This document shows positions 33,243-40,616 of a stretch of 49,176 nt of DNA, one piece after another. The notes beneath the pieces are model-generated. The model searched no databases, was not told the DNA's origin, and saw nothing but the letters and a program-made list of their open reading frames with translations. The stretch covers positions 1 to 49,176 of the forward strand of contig JAJFGG010000151.1 of the NCBI GenBank assembly GCA_021776235.1, in the 5' to 3' direction. The translations under genes and the position numbers were made by a program. How positions within the stretch are numbered: the first letter of the stretch is position 1; every line of letters begins with the position of its first letter. The DNA is from Alphaproteobacteria bacterium. Lineage in GTDB: Bacteria; Pseudomonadota; Alphaproteobacteria; GCA-2731375.

Positions 33243-34455
33243 CGCCAAACCCGATGCTTTTGGGGGCGCTGGTCCTCTGGCGGGATTGCGGGTGATTGAT
33301 TTGACCCGGGTTCTATCAGGGCCGTTTTGCACCATGACCCTGGGGGACATGGGGGCCGAAGTGATCAAGGTTGAACACCCCGTCGGCGGCGATGACACGC
33401 GCGCCTTCGCCCCACCCTACCAGGGCGATCAATCGGCCTATTTCCTGTCAGTGAACCGGAACAAGAAAAGCCTGACCCTGAACCTCAAGGACGACGCGGC
33501 GAAAGAGGTGCTTTGGCAGCTCATCGATACGGCGGACATTATTGTCGAGAATTTCCGCCCCGGCGCGGCCAAACGCCTGGGCTTCGGCTATGACGAGGTT
33601 GCCGCCCGGCGCCCGGAAATGATCTATGCCACGATCTCGGGCTTTGGCGACACCGGACCCGACGCCACCCGGCCCGGCTACGACCTGATCGTGCAGGGTG
33701 AATCCTCGATGATGAACATCACCGGCGCACCCGATACACCGCCCTTCAAGATGGGCACATCCATCGCTGATCTGGTATCCGGCATGAACCTGGTGCAGGG
33801 GATCCTGGCCGCGCTTTACGCCCGCCGCGATAGCGGGCTGGGGCAGCACGTCAAGGTATCCATGTTGGAGGCGCTGTCTTCCCTGTTGACCTATCACGCG
33901 GGCAATTACTATGCCACGGGGGTCTCGTCTGAGCGCCGGGGCAACGCCCATCCGTCCATCGTGCCCTACGAAACTTTCCAGGCCTCGGATGGCTGGCTGA
34001 ATATCGCCGTCGGCAACGATGCCCAATGGGACAAGTTTTGCCCGGCCATAGAGCGCCTGGATCTGCAGGCGCACGAACTGTTCGCCACGGGCCCGGATCG
34101 CGTCAACAACCGGGACCAGTTGATCCCGATCCTGACGGAAGTGCTGCAGGCAAAAACCCGTGATGAGTGGATCGCCATTCTAAGCGCGGCCGGCATTCCC
34201 TGTGGCGCCATCCGGACCGTGGGCGAAGCCTGCGAAAGCGAGACCCTGAAACAGCGGGGCATGATCTGGAAGACCGAGCATCCGACCGCGGGCGAAGTCC
34301 GCAGCATCGGCAATCCCATTGAAATGACCGGCACGCCGTTTGCCCAGCCCAGCCCGCCGCCAAGGCTGGGTGAACATACGGAAGCGGTGCTGCAGGAGCT
34401 GCTGGACTTCAGTGCGGAGAAGATCGCGGCCTTGAAGGAAAAAGGGACGATCTGA
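33229..34455 (+). CDS. Family III CoA transferase (CaiB/BaiF), second copy
   Basis: The ATG at 33229, seven bases after AAGGAG, is preferred over a start at 33205, and overlaps the HAD gene by 14 bases. The 408-residue protein has LAGLRVIDLTRVLSGPFC, GAEVIKVEHPVGGDDTR, RNKKSLTLNL, VENFRPGAAKRLG and the catalytic Asp in TSIADLVSGM. It should transfer CoA to an organic acid using an acyl-CoA donor. It is not a recent duplicate of the CaiB protein at 8715: the sequences share only family motifs. It ends tail-to-tail with the thiolase-like gene, 26 bases apart. Confidence 0.88.
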   Translation: MSSADAKPDAFGGAGPLAGLRVIDLTRVLSGPFCTMTLGDMGAEVIKVEHPVGGDDTRAFAPPYQGDQSAYFLSVNRNKKSLTLNLKDDAAKEVLWQLIDTADIIVENFRPGAAKRLGFGYDEVAARRPEMIYATISGFGDTGPDATRPGYDLIVQGESSMMNITGAPDTPPFKMGTSIADLVSGMNLVQGILAALYARRDSGLGQHVKVSMLEALSSLLTYHAGNYYATGVSSERRGNAHPSIVPYETFQASDGWLNIAVGNDAQWDKFCPAIERLDLQAHELFATGPDRVNNRDQLIPILTEVLQAKTRDEWIAILSAAGIPCGAIRTVGEACESETLKQRGMIWKTEHPTAGEVRSIGNPIEMTGTPFAQPSPPPRLGEHTEAVLQELLDFSAEKIAALKEKGTI

Positions 34456-34481
34456 GTTTCGCCGCCCAGAGCATTTTTGGC

Positions 34482-35690
34482 CTATTTACGGTCGACGACT
34501 TCCAACACCACCGACATTGCGGAATCGCCGGCCGCGCAGCCCTGAAACAGGCCGCGGCCGCCGCCCTTCAAGGCCAGCTCCTCGATCAATTCAATAATCG
34601 ACCGCAGTCCAGTCGGTCCCTGGGGATGGCCCCAGATCAGGGAACAGCCGTAGTTGTTCATGGCATCAAGGTCAAAGCCGGTTTCGCGGCTGAAGACAAT
34701 GTCGTTGACGACAAAGGGATTGTGCGATTTCACCGCATCCATATCGCCGATCGCCAAGGCCGCATCGTCCAGGGCTCGTTGCGCCGCCTCCACCGGGGCC
34801 TGGGGCATATAGCCCTTTTCGGTCCGTGATTGGCCGAACCCCAGCAGACGGATTTGAATAGAAGCATCCGTTGCCTGCCGCCGCGCGCCTTCGGCAGTGG
34901 TCACCAGCAGGCCGACCGAGCCGTCCGCGGGATGGGTCTGGCCGCCAAAAGTTATCGCGCCTCCGGCCTTCACGGGTTCCAATTTCGCCAGGCCTTCGGC
35001 GCTGACCTCGATCACGCCTTCATCGCCGGCAAGAGTGCTCACCGTCTTCCGGAAGCGGCCGTCGGGGACGTCGAAGGGCAGGGTCATATAGCGTTTCTGG
35101 AAGGCCCGGCCATCGGCCAGGGCCTCTTTGTATTGCTCGTAGCGGCGCAAGACCACATCATGCTGCTCGGCGGTGCCGATCTGGTATTTGGCGGCGACGT
35201 TTTCCGCCGTGTCGATCATGGCGTTCTTGGCATGGGGGTCATGGTTGAAGTTATCCATGACCACGTCTTCATGGGCGCCGGTGCCGCCCGGCCCTGCGGG
35301 CGCGGGATAATAGACGTGCGGGCCGTTCGAAGTGCGGTCGGTGGTCAAGATCAGGGCCGTATCAGACAGACCGCCGCGGACTTCATGGCAGGCCGCCGCC
35401 AGAGTACGGGCGCCGGTGGCGCAGGCCTGGCTAATGGTTGGCCCGGCCACGGCTTCGGCGCCGATCATGCCGGTGACCCAGGGCAGGCCATAGAATGATT
35501 GCCGCTGGGGCACGGTCAGGCCCAGGATGCCATGGTCGATCTCGTCCAGAGCAATATTACGCCGGGCCAGCTCGTCTTTCGCCACATGGGCGGCAAACTC
35601 CATGCTGTGCAAATGGGACAGGCTGCCCTGCCAGCGGGCGAACGGTGTGGACCAATAGGCGCCGTAGGGAATTTCTGCATCACGGGGCAT
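34482..35690 (-). CDS. Thiolase-fold protein, acetyl-CoA acetyltransferase-like
   Basis: 402 residues. The N-terminal nucleophile Cys is in ISQACATGARTLAAA, and the C-terminal domain has IWGHPQGPTGLRSIIELIEE. The second catalytic Cys region reads FQGCAAGDSAMSVVLEV, where thiolases normally have a glycine-rich CxGGGxG, so the catalytic loop is altered. It may be an SCP2-type or degenerate thiolase acting on branched or unusual acyl-CoAs. It stands alone on this strand between two + strand runs. The ATG at 35690 has only a weak ribosome site (GGATA). Confidence 0.8.
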   Translation of the reverse strand: MPRDAEIPYGAYWSTPFARWQGSLSHLHSMEFAAHVAKDELARRNIALDEIDHGILGLTVPQRQSFYGLPWVTGMIGAEAVAGPTISQACATGARTLAAACHEVRGGLSDTALILTTDRTSNGPHVYYPAPAGPGGTGAHEDVVMDNFNHDPHAKNAMIDTAENVAAKYQIGTAEQHDVVLRRYEQYKEALADGRAFQKRYMTLPFDVPDGRFRKTVSTLAGDEGVIEVSAEGLAKLEPVKAGGAITFGGQTHPADGSVGLLVTTAEGARRQATDASIQIRLLGFGQSRTEKGYMPQAPVEAAQRALDDAALAIGDMDAVKSHNPFVVNDIVFSRETGFDLDAMNNYGCSLIWGHPQGPTGLRSIIELIEELALKGGGRGLFQGCAAGDSAMSVVLEVVDRK

Positions 35691-35807
35691 GAGGTTATCC
35701 AGTGTCGGTTAGCCGGGTTGGCCCGTAACCATAATTGACAGGCCGGGCGCTTGCCGCCAACCTAACCCAGAATTGATATTTTGGGCAGTCAGGATTGGAC
35801 GCGAAAG

Positions 35808-36581
35808 ATGACCGTTGCGGCGCTTGATCGATCGAACAGTGTCACCGTCGAAGAGTGGGAACAGCGGGTCAAATTGGCCGCGGTCTACCGGACCTTCGCG
35901 CGCATGGGTTGGGATGATCTGATCTATACCCATATTTCCGCCCGGGTACCCGGGCCGGAAGCGCATTTTCTGATCAATCCCTTTGGCCTGATGTACGAAG
36001 AGGTCACCGCCTCCAATCTGGTGAAGATCGACCTGGCCGGACAAAAGGTGGAAGCGGACGAACCGAACGAGATCAATTACGCCGGCTACATCATTCATTC
36101 GGCCGTCCATGAAGCGCTGGACGATATCCATTGCGTCATCCACCTGCACACGGACAGTGGCGTCGCCGTGGCGTCGCAGAAGGACGGCCTGTTGCCGCTT
36201 TCACAGTTCAACTTGTTTCAATATGGCGGCGTGGCCTACCACGACTATGAAGGCCTGGCCCTGGATGCAGACGAGAAACAGCGCCTGGTCGCCGATCTGG
36301 GCCCGCATCGCATGATGATCCTGCGCAATCACGGGACCATGACGGTTGGCGAAAGTGTCGATGAGGCATTTTTTCATATGTATAATCTGGAACGCGCCTG
36401 CAAGATCCAGATCGCGGCCCAGGCGGGCGGGCAGGCTGAATTGGCCCTGATCTCCGGGAACACAATGCAGGAATACCAACGCGATGTGCCCGTGGGGACA
36501 AGGTTCGGCGGCTTTGGCGCCCTGGAACTGGCGGCCTGGATGCGCAAGCTGGACCGGGAAGACCCCGGTTACCGAAATTGA
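35808..36581 (+). CDS. Class II aldolase/adducin family protein
   Basis: I choose the ATG at 35808 over a TTG at 35781, giving 257 residues. Family features: YRTFARMGWDDLIYTHISAR, FLINPFGLMYEEVTAS (phosphate-loop region), and the metal-site His residues in HCVIHLHTDSG and ILRNHGTMTVG. Members are Zn2+ aldolases, epimerases or methylthioribulose-phosphate dehydratases. Many alphaproteobacterial paralogues of this length act on unknown hydroxyacids or sugars. It leads a + strand run with a methyltransferase (38 bases downstream) and an SDR enzyme. Confidence 0.85.
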   Translation: MTVAALDRSNSVTVEEWEQRVKLAAVYRTFARMGWDDLIYTHISARVPGPEAHFLINPFGLMYEEVTASNLVKIDLAGQKVEADEPNEINYAGYIIHSAVHEALDDIHCVIHLHTDSGVAVASQKDGLLPLSQFNLFQYGGVAYHDYEGLALDADEKQRLVADLGPHRMMILRNHGTMTVGESVDEAFFHMYNLERACKIQIAAQAGGQAELALISGNTMQEYQRDVPVGTRFGGFGALELAAWMRKLDREDPGYRN

Positions 36582-36619
36582 TGATTAATAGATAATTGGC
36601 TTTGTGAGGGAGTACAGAG

Positions 36620-37627
36620 ATGACGAAGGCGCGTGTCGATACGGTACGGCTGCAAACCATGGTCAAGGGCTTTTGGGAATCCGCCGCCCTGATGAGCGGC
36701 GTGGAACTGGGGCTGTTTACCGCCGTTTCACAGGGGCACAATACAATTGAAAGCGCCGCTGCCGCCATCGGGATAGAGGTGGAAAATGCCGAACGCCTGA
36801 TGACCGCCCTGACCGCCATGGCATTGCTGGAACGTGACGGTGACAGCTTTAGCAATGCGGCGGATGTGGAACGCTTTCTGGTGCAGGGCACATCCAGCTA
36901 TGCCGGTCCCTGGATGCTGTTTGGCAAACCGCAATGGAACGAATGGGGTGAATTGACGACCCATCTGCGCCAACCCAAGGCAGCGCAGAAAATCCTGGGT
37001 AAATATGATGACAGCTTCACGGTCGAGCGGGCCAGAGCCTATCACGAGGCAACCTATTCCATCGGCATGGGCGCGGCCCGGCGTTTTCATAAACAGGTTG
37101 ATCTGACGGGACGGCGGCGGATCATGGATCTGGGCGGCGGCTCGGGCTGCTATTGCATCACGGCCGCCAATACCTATCCCGAGGTCACGGCGGTGGTCCT
37201 GGACCTGCCGTCGGTGGTGGTGGTGACCCGCGAGTTCATTGCCGAAAACAAGGTGCAGGACCGCGTCACCGCCGACGCCTGCGATTTTACCGCCAATGCC
37301 CTACCCACCGATGCGGACGTGGCAATTATGGCCTCCAACCTGCCGCAATACAGCCGCGAGATTATCGCCGGCGTAGTGCAGCGGGTTCATGACGCCTTGC
37401 TGCCCGGGGGTGAATTTCACCTCATCGGCGAAATCCTGGATGATGACCGCCGCGGCCCCATCGGGCCCGCCCTGTGGGGCCTGTCCGAGGCAGTCAGCGA
37501 ATCAACTGGGCTGGCCCACTCCGAGGCGGATGTCATCGGCTATCTGGCCAGCGCCGGTTTCCAGGATGTAACGGCCACGGAATTCATTCCGGGAACCCTC
37601 ACCCGGATAACCGGGCACAAGGCGTGA
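36620..37627 (+). CDS. SAM-dependent methyltransferase with N-terminal dimerisation helix domain
   Basis: 335 residues with GAGGGAG before the ATG. The N-terminal 100 residues form a winged-helix dimerisation part typical of plant-like O-methyltransferases (GFWESAALMSGVELGLFTAV). The Rossmann part has the SAM motif RRIMDLGGGSGCYCI, then AVVLDLPSVVVVTREFI and ANALPTDADVAIMASNLPQY. The layout matches hydroxyneurosporene/O-methyltransferase-like enzymes of the acetylserotonin methyltransferase group. The substrate is unknown. It lies between the aldolase and the SDR gene, so a small tailoring pathway is possible. Confidence 0.82.
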   Translation: MTKARVDTVRLQTMVKGFWESAALMSGVELGLFTAVSQGHNTIESAAAAIGIEVENAERLMTALTAMALLERDGDSFSNAADVERFLVQGTSSYAGPWMLFGKPQWNEWGELTTHLRQPKAAQKILGKYDDSFTVERARAYHEATYSIGMGAARRFHKQVDLTGRRRIMDLGGGSGCYCITAANTYPEVTAVVLDLPSVVVVTREFIAENKVQDRVTADACDFTANALPTDADVAIMASNLPQYSREIIAGVVQRVHDALLPGGEFHLIGEILDDDRRGPIGPALWGLSEAVSESTGLAHSEADVIGYLASAGFQDVTATEFIPGTLTRITGHKA

Positions 37628-37631
37628 CCGC

Positions 37632-38375
37632 ATGCCGGATAGCGCAATATTGGGGGAAGGGGCGGTAGCCCTGGTCACCGGCGCCAGCGCCGGCATTGGC
37701 CGGGCCGTGGCGGTGGCTTTAAGCGCCCGCGGGGCACGGGTGATTTGCGCCGCCCGGCGCCAGGACAGGCTGGCGGCACTGGTCAGCGAATTGCCCAATC
37801 CGGGCCTGGCTCTAGAGCTTGATATCGCCAACGGCGAAGCTGTCGATGGCCTGTTGGCGCAGTTGCCGGAAGAATGGCGGCAGATCGACATTCTGATCAA
37901 CAATGCCGGTCACGACCTGGGTGGCCGGCAGGCCTTTCACCAGCGCGCGGCGGATGATATGGCGGCCGTCATCCAGACCAACGTTACCGGCATGATGCGA
38001 ACCACGTTGGCAATCCTGCCGGAAATGCGGGCCCGGGGCAGGGGCCATATTGTCACCATCGGCTCTGTCAACGGCGTGGAATGGACAGCCAACCATAGTG
38101 TCTATGTGGCCTCGAAATTCGCGGTGCATGGCTTTACCAATAGCCTGCGCCAGGAGTTACAGGGCACCGGCGTGCGCCTGACCGAGGTGATGCCCGGCCT
38201 GGTGCGCAGTGAATTCGCCGCCGCCCGTTGGCGCGGCGACGAGGACCGGGCGGAAAAATTCTATAGCCGTTTCGATGCCGCCCTGTCGCCCCAGGATGTG
38301 GCCGACGCCGTGCTTTACACCCTCGATACGCCACCGCACGTCAACATTTGCGACCTGGTCCTGCGCCCGGCTTAG
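37632..38375 (+). CDS. Short-chain dehydrogenase/reductase (SDR)
   Basis: 247 residues. NAD(P)-binding TGASAGIGRAVAVAL, then INNAGHDLGG, catalytic Ser in VTIGSVNGVEW, and the Tyr-Lys pair in YVASKFAVHG. The residues ICAARRQDRL after the second strand suggest NADP(H) preference. It oxidises or reduces an alcohol/ketone, and its similarity to YdfG-type serine/3-hydroxyacid dehydrogenases fits a hydroxyacid pathway. It starts four bases after the methyltransferase stop and ends 12 bases before the convergent LLM gene. Confidence 0.87.
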   Translation: MPDSAILGEGAVALVTGASAGIGRAVAVALSARGARVICAARRQDRLAALVSELPNPGLALELDIANGEAVDGLLAQLPEEWRQIDILINNAGHDLGGRQAFHQRAADDMAAVIQTNVTGMMRTTLAILPEMRARGRGHIVTIGSVNGVEWTANHSVYVASKFAVHGFTNSLRQELQGTGVRLTEVMPGLVRSEFAAARWRGDEDRAEKFYSRFDAALSPQDVADAVLYTLDTPPHVNICDLVLRPA

Positions 38376-38387
38376 AGTGTGTCGCGG

Positions 38388-39704
38388 CTAATCGTCCCCG
38401 CTTTCGGCCGCCGGGTCCGCCGCCGGAACGGCAATGGCGCTGTTCCGCGCGGTTGCAATGGACTCGCCGATGGAGGCAGGCGGCTCGGCCGCATCCTTGT
38501 CCGTCTCGGCGATCTGCCGGCCCAGAGCCGCCACGATAGGAATTTCGTCGTCGCTCAACGCCGCCAGACCCGGTTTGCGGGCCAGCGCGGCGGCAATATA
38601 GGGCGCCAATTCGGCGGCTTTTTTCGCCTCCCGTTCCGTTGCACCGGCCTTGAATTTTGGCATCACTTCGGCGGCAAACAATCTCAGCGAATCGCAAATG
38701 TGGTCGTGGCGGTTGCGTCCCGATTGCTGGATGAAGATAACCTGATCTACGCCCGCGTCGGAAAACAGGGCCAGATTTTCTCGCAATTGCGCCGGTGTGC
38801 CGATGCCGCTGCCGCCGCTCCCTTTGGGCAGGTTGTCCCGCACGGATTGAAAGCGCTGCCAGATGTCCGTGCGGCCGGGCTTCTGTTCGCCATAGATGTA
38901 ATGATGGCCCAGGGCATAGCCGAAGAACTGGAAACCCTCCAGGCCCCGGGCCATGGCCTCTTCCTCGTCCTCATGACAGGAAAAACCGGTGACCATGGCG
39001 ATATTGGCGTTGACCGCATGGCCGATGGGTACGCAGTCTTCCGACTTGATGATGTCATAATATTCGCTGACCCATTTCACCGCCTCGGCCGGGTCGACGA
39101 AGGCGAAGGTCAGGGCGCCGATGCCGGCGCGGGCCGCCATGTGAATGGTCTCCCGGCGGGAACATGCCACCCAGATGGGCGGATGCGGTTTCTGCAGCGG
39201 CTTTGGCACCACGTTGCGGCAGGGCATGGAGAAATACTGCCCCTCGAAGCCGGGGTAGGGGTCCATGGTCAGCATATTGGCGCACTGTTCCGTGGCCTCG
39301 CGCCACATCTCCCGCTTTTCATCGACAGGGACGCCATAGCCGCCCAGTTCCAGGGCCGCCGAGCTTTCACCAGTGCCGAATTCCACCCGGCCGTCAGAGA
39401 TCAGATCCAGGGTGGCGATGCGTTCCGCCACCCGGGCCGGATGGTTGTAACCCGGCGGCATGATTACGATGCCATGGCCCAGACGGATATTCTTGGTGCG
39501 TTGGGAACAGGCGGCAAGAAACACTTCCGGGGCCGAGGAATGGGAATATTCCTCGAGGAAATGATGCTCCACCTCCCAGGCGTAATCGATCCCCAGCTGA
39601 TCGGCCAGTTCCACCTCGTCCAGGGCCTCCTTGAACAGGCGGTGTTCATCGCCATCGTTCCAGGGCCGGGGTAACTGGTGCTCGTAAAAAACGCCGAATT
39701 TCAT
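38388..39704 (-). CDS. LLM-class flavin-dependent monooxygenase
   Basis: The ATG at 39704, preceded by GGGGAGG, gives a 438-residue protein; the frame extends upstream to 39794 without conserved sequence. Family motifs: MKFGVFYEHQLPRPW, AWEVEHHFLEEYSHSSAPEV, RLGHGIVIMPPGYNHPARVA, DGRVEFGTGESSAAL and PIWVACSRRETIHMAARAG. Members are FMNH2- or F420-dependent oxidoreductases with a luciferase-like TIM barrel. The C-terminal 60 residues are an Ala/Glu-rich tail beyond the fold. Flavin choice and substrate cannot be read. A flavin reductase is not encoded next to it. Confidence 0.85.
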   Translation of the reverse strand: MKFGVFYEHQLPRPWNDGDEHRLFKEALDEVELADQLGIDYAWEVEHHFLEEYSHSSAPEVFLAACSQRTKNIRLGHGIVIMPPGYNHPARVAERIATLDLISDGRVEFGTGESSAALELGGYGVPVDEKREMWREATEQCANMLTMDPYPGFEGQYFSMPCRNVVPKPLQKPHPPIWVACSRRETIHMAARAGIGALTFAFVDPAEAVKWVSEYYDIIKSEDCVPIGHAVNANIAMVTGFSCHEDEEEAMARGLEGFQFFGYALGHHYIYGEQKPGRTDIWQRFQSVRDNLPKGSGGSGIGTPAQLRENLALFSDAGVDQVIFIQQSGRNRHDHICDSLRLFAAEVMPKFKAGATEREAKKAAELAPYIAAALARKPGLAALSDDEIPIVAALGRQIAETDKDAAEPPASIGESIATARNSAIAVPAADPAAESGDD

Positions 39705-39807
39705 CGCCCATGGCCTCCCCGTGTTACTGTTCCCGGCAGGGTTTTGCCCAATCTGCCTTGGTACGTTGTATCTTAGAATACCACCCGACAACATGGAGAA
39801 AGCGACG

Positions 39808-40437
39808 ATGAAGCTACATAGTTCCCCAACCTCGCCCTACGTACGTAAAGTGCGGGTCCTGCTGCTGGAAACAGGCCTGGACGATCAGGTGGAGCAGGTC
39901 AATCAGGCCGTCACGCCGACCAGTCCGAATCCAGAGGTCAACGCGGACAACCCCCTAGGCAAGGTGCCGGCCCTGCATACCGATGATGGCTTGTCGCTCT
40001 ATGACAGCCCGGTGGTCTGCGAATATCTCGATAGCCTGCATGACAGTGCCAGAATGTTTCCCCCCGCCGGCAAGCCGCGCTGGCAGGCGCTCTGCCGCCA
40101 GGCCCTGGGCGATGGATTACTGGATGCCGCGATCCTGGGCCGCTACGAAACATCGCTGCGGCCGTCCGAAATGCTCTGGCCGGACTGGATGGATGCTCAG
40201 ATGTTGAAGATCGAACGCAGCCTGGACGCCATACAGGCCCAGGCGGGGGATCTGGGCGAAACCGTCGATATCGGTACCATCAGCCTGGCCTGCGCCCTGG
40301 GATATCTGGATTTCCGCTATGGCGACAACGACTGGCGCGCCAGCCGCCCGGCCCTGGCAGCCTGGTACGACCGCTTCTCCCAGCGCCCGGCCATGCGGGC
40401 CACCATGGCGCCTGACGGGGATCCTTTGCAGCGTTAA
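39808..40437 (+). CDS. Glutathione S-transferase family protein
   Basis: The ATG at 39808, after GGAGAAAG, gives 209 residues. The thioredoxin-like N-terminus has MKLHSSPTSPYVRKVRVLLL, with the Ser/Pro active-site loop SPTSPYVRK, then NPLGKVPALHTDDG (cis-Pro) and YDSPVVCEYLD (glutathione gamma-Glu contact). The C-terminal helical domain is of the usual length. It is like the small bacterial GSTs of YibF type. It is divergent from the LLM gene and may share a control region in the 103 bases between. The substrate is unknown. Confidence 0.87.
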   Translation: MKLHSSPTSPYVRKVRVLLLETGLDDQVEQVNQAVTPTSPNPEVNADNPLGKVPALHTDDGLSLYDSPVVCEYLDSLHDSARMFPPAGKPRWQALCRQALGDGLLDAAILGRYETSLRPSEMLWPDWMDAQMLKIERSLDAIQAQAGDLGETVDIGTISLACALGYLDFRYGDNDWRASRPALAAWYDRFSQRPAMRATMAPDGDPLQR

Positions 40438-40616
40438 TGCGTCTGCAAGTGTAGCGTCAGGCCTCCAGCTTTGAATTATGATAGGCATCCGTTTGTTCAG
40501 CATTTAGGCAATTTTATGCCGGCAGTTCATAATTCAAGTCCTGAACCTATGGTGCACGAGACGGGAAAGTGGCGGCCGGTTGCTCCCGGCGGCAATGGCC
40601 GCGTGGCAAGGCAGAG

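Noticed and set aside
38379-39674. Plus-strand open frame of 431 codons
   Set aside because: Shadow of the LLM monooxygenase gene; the minus-strand frame carries the family motifs.
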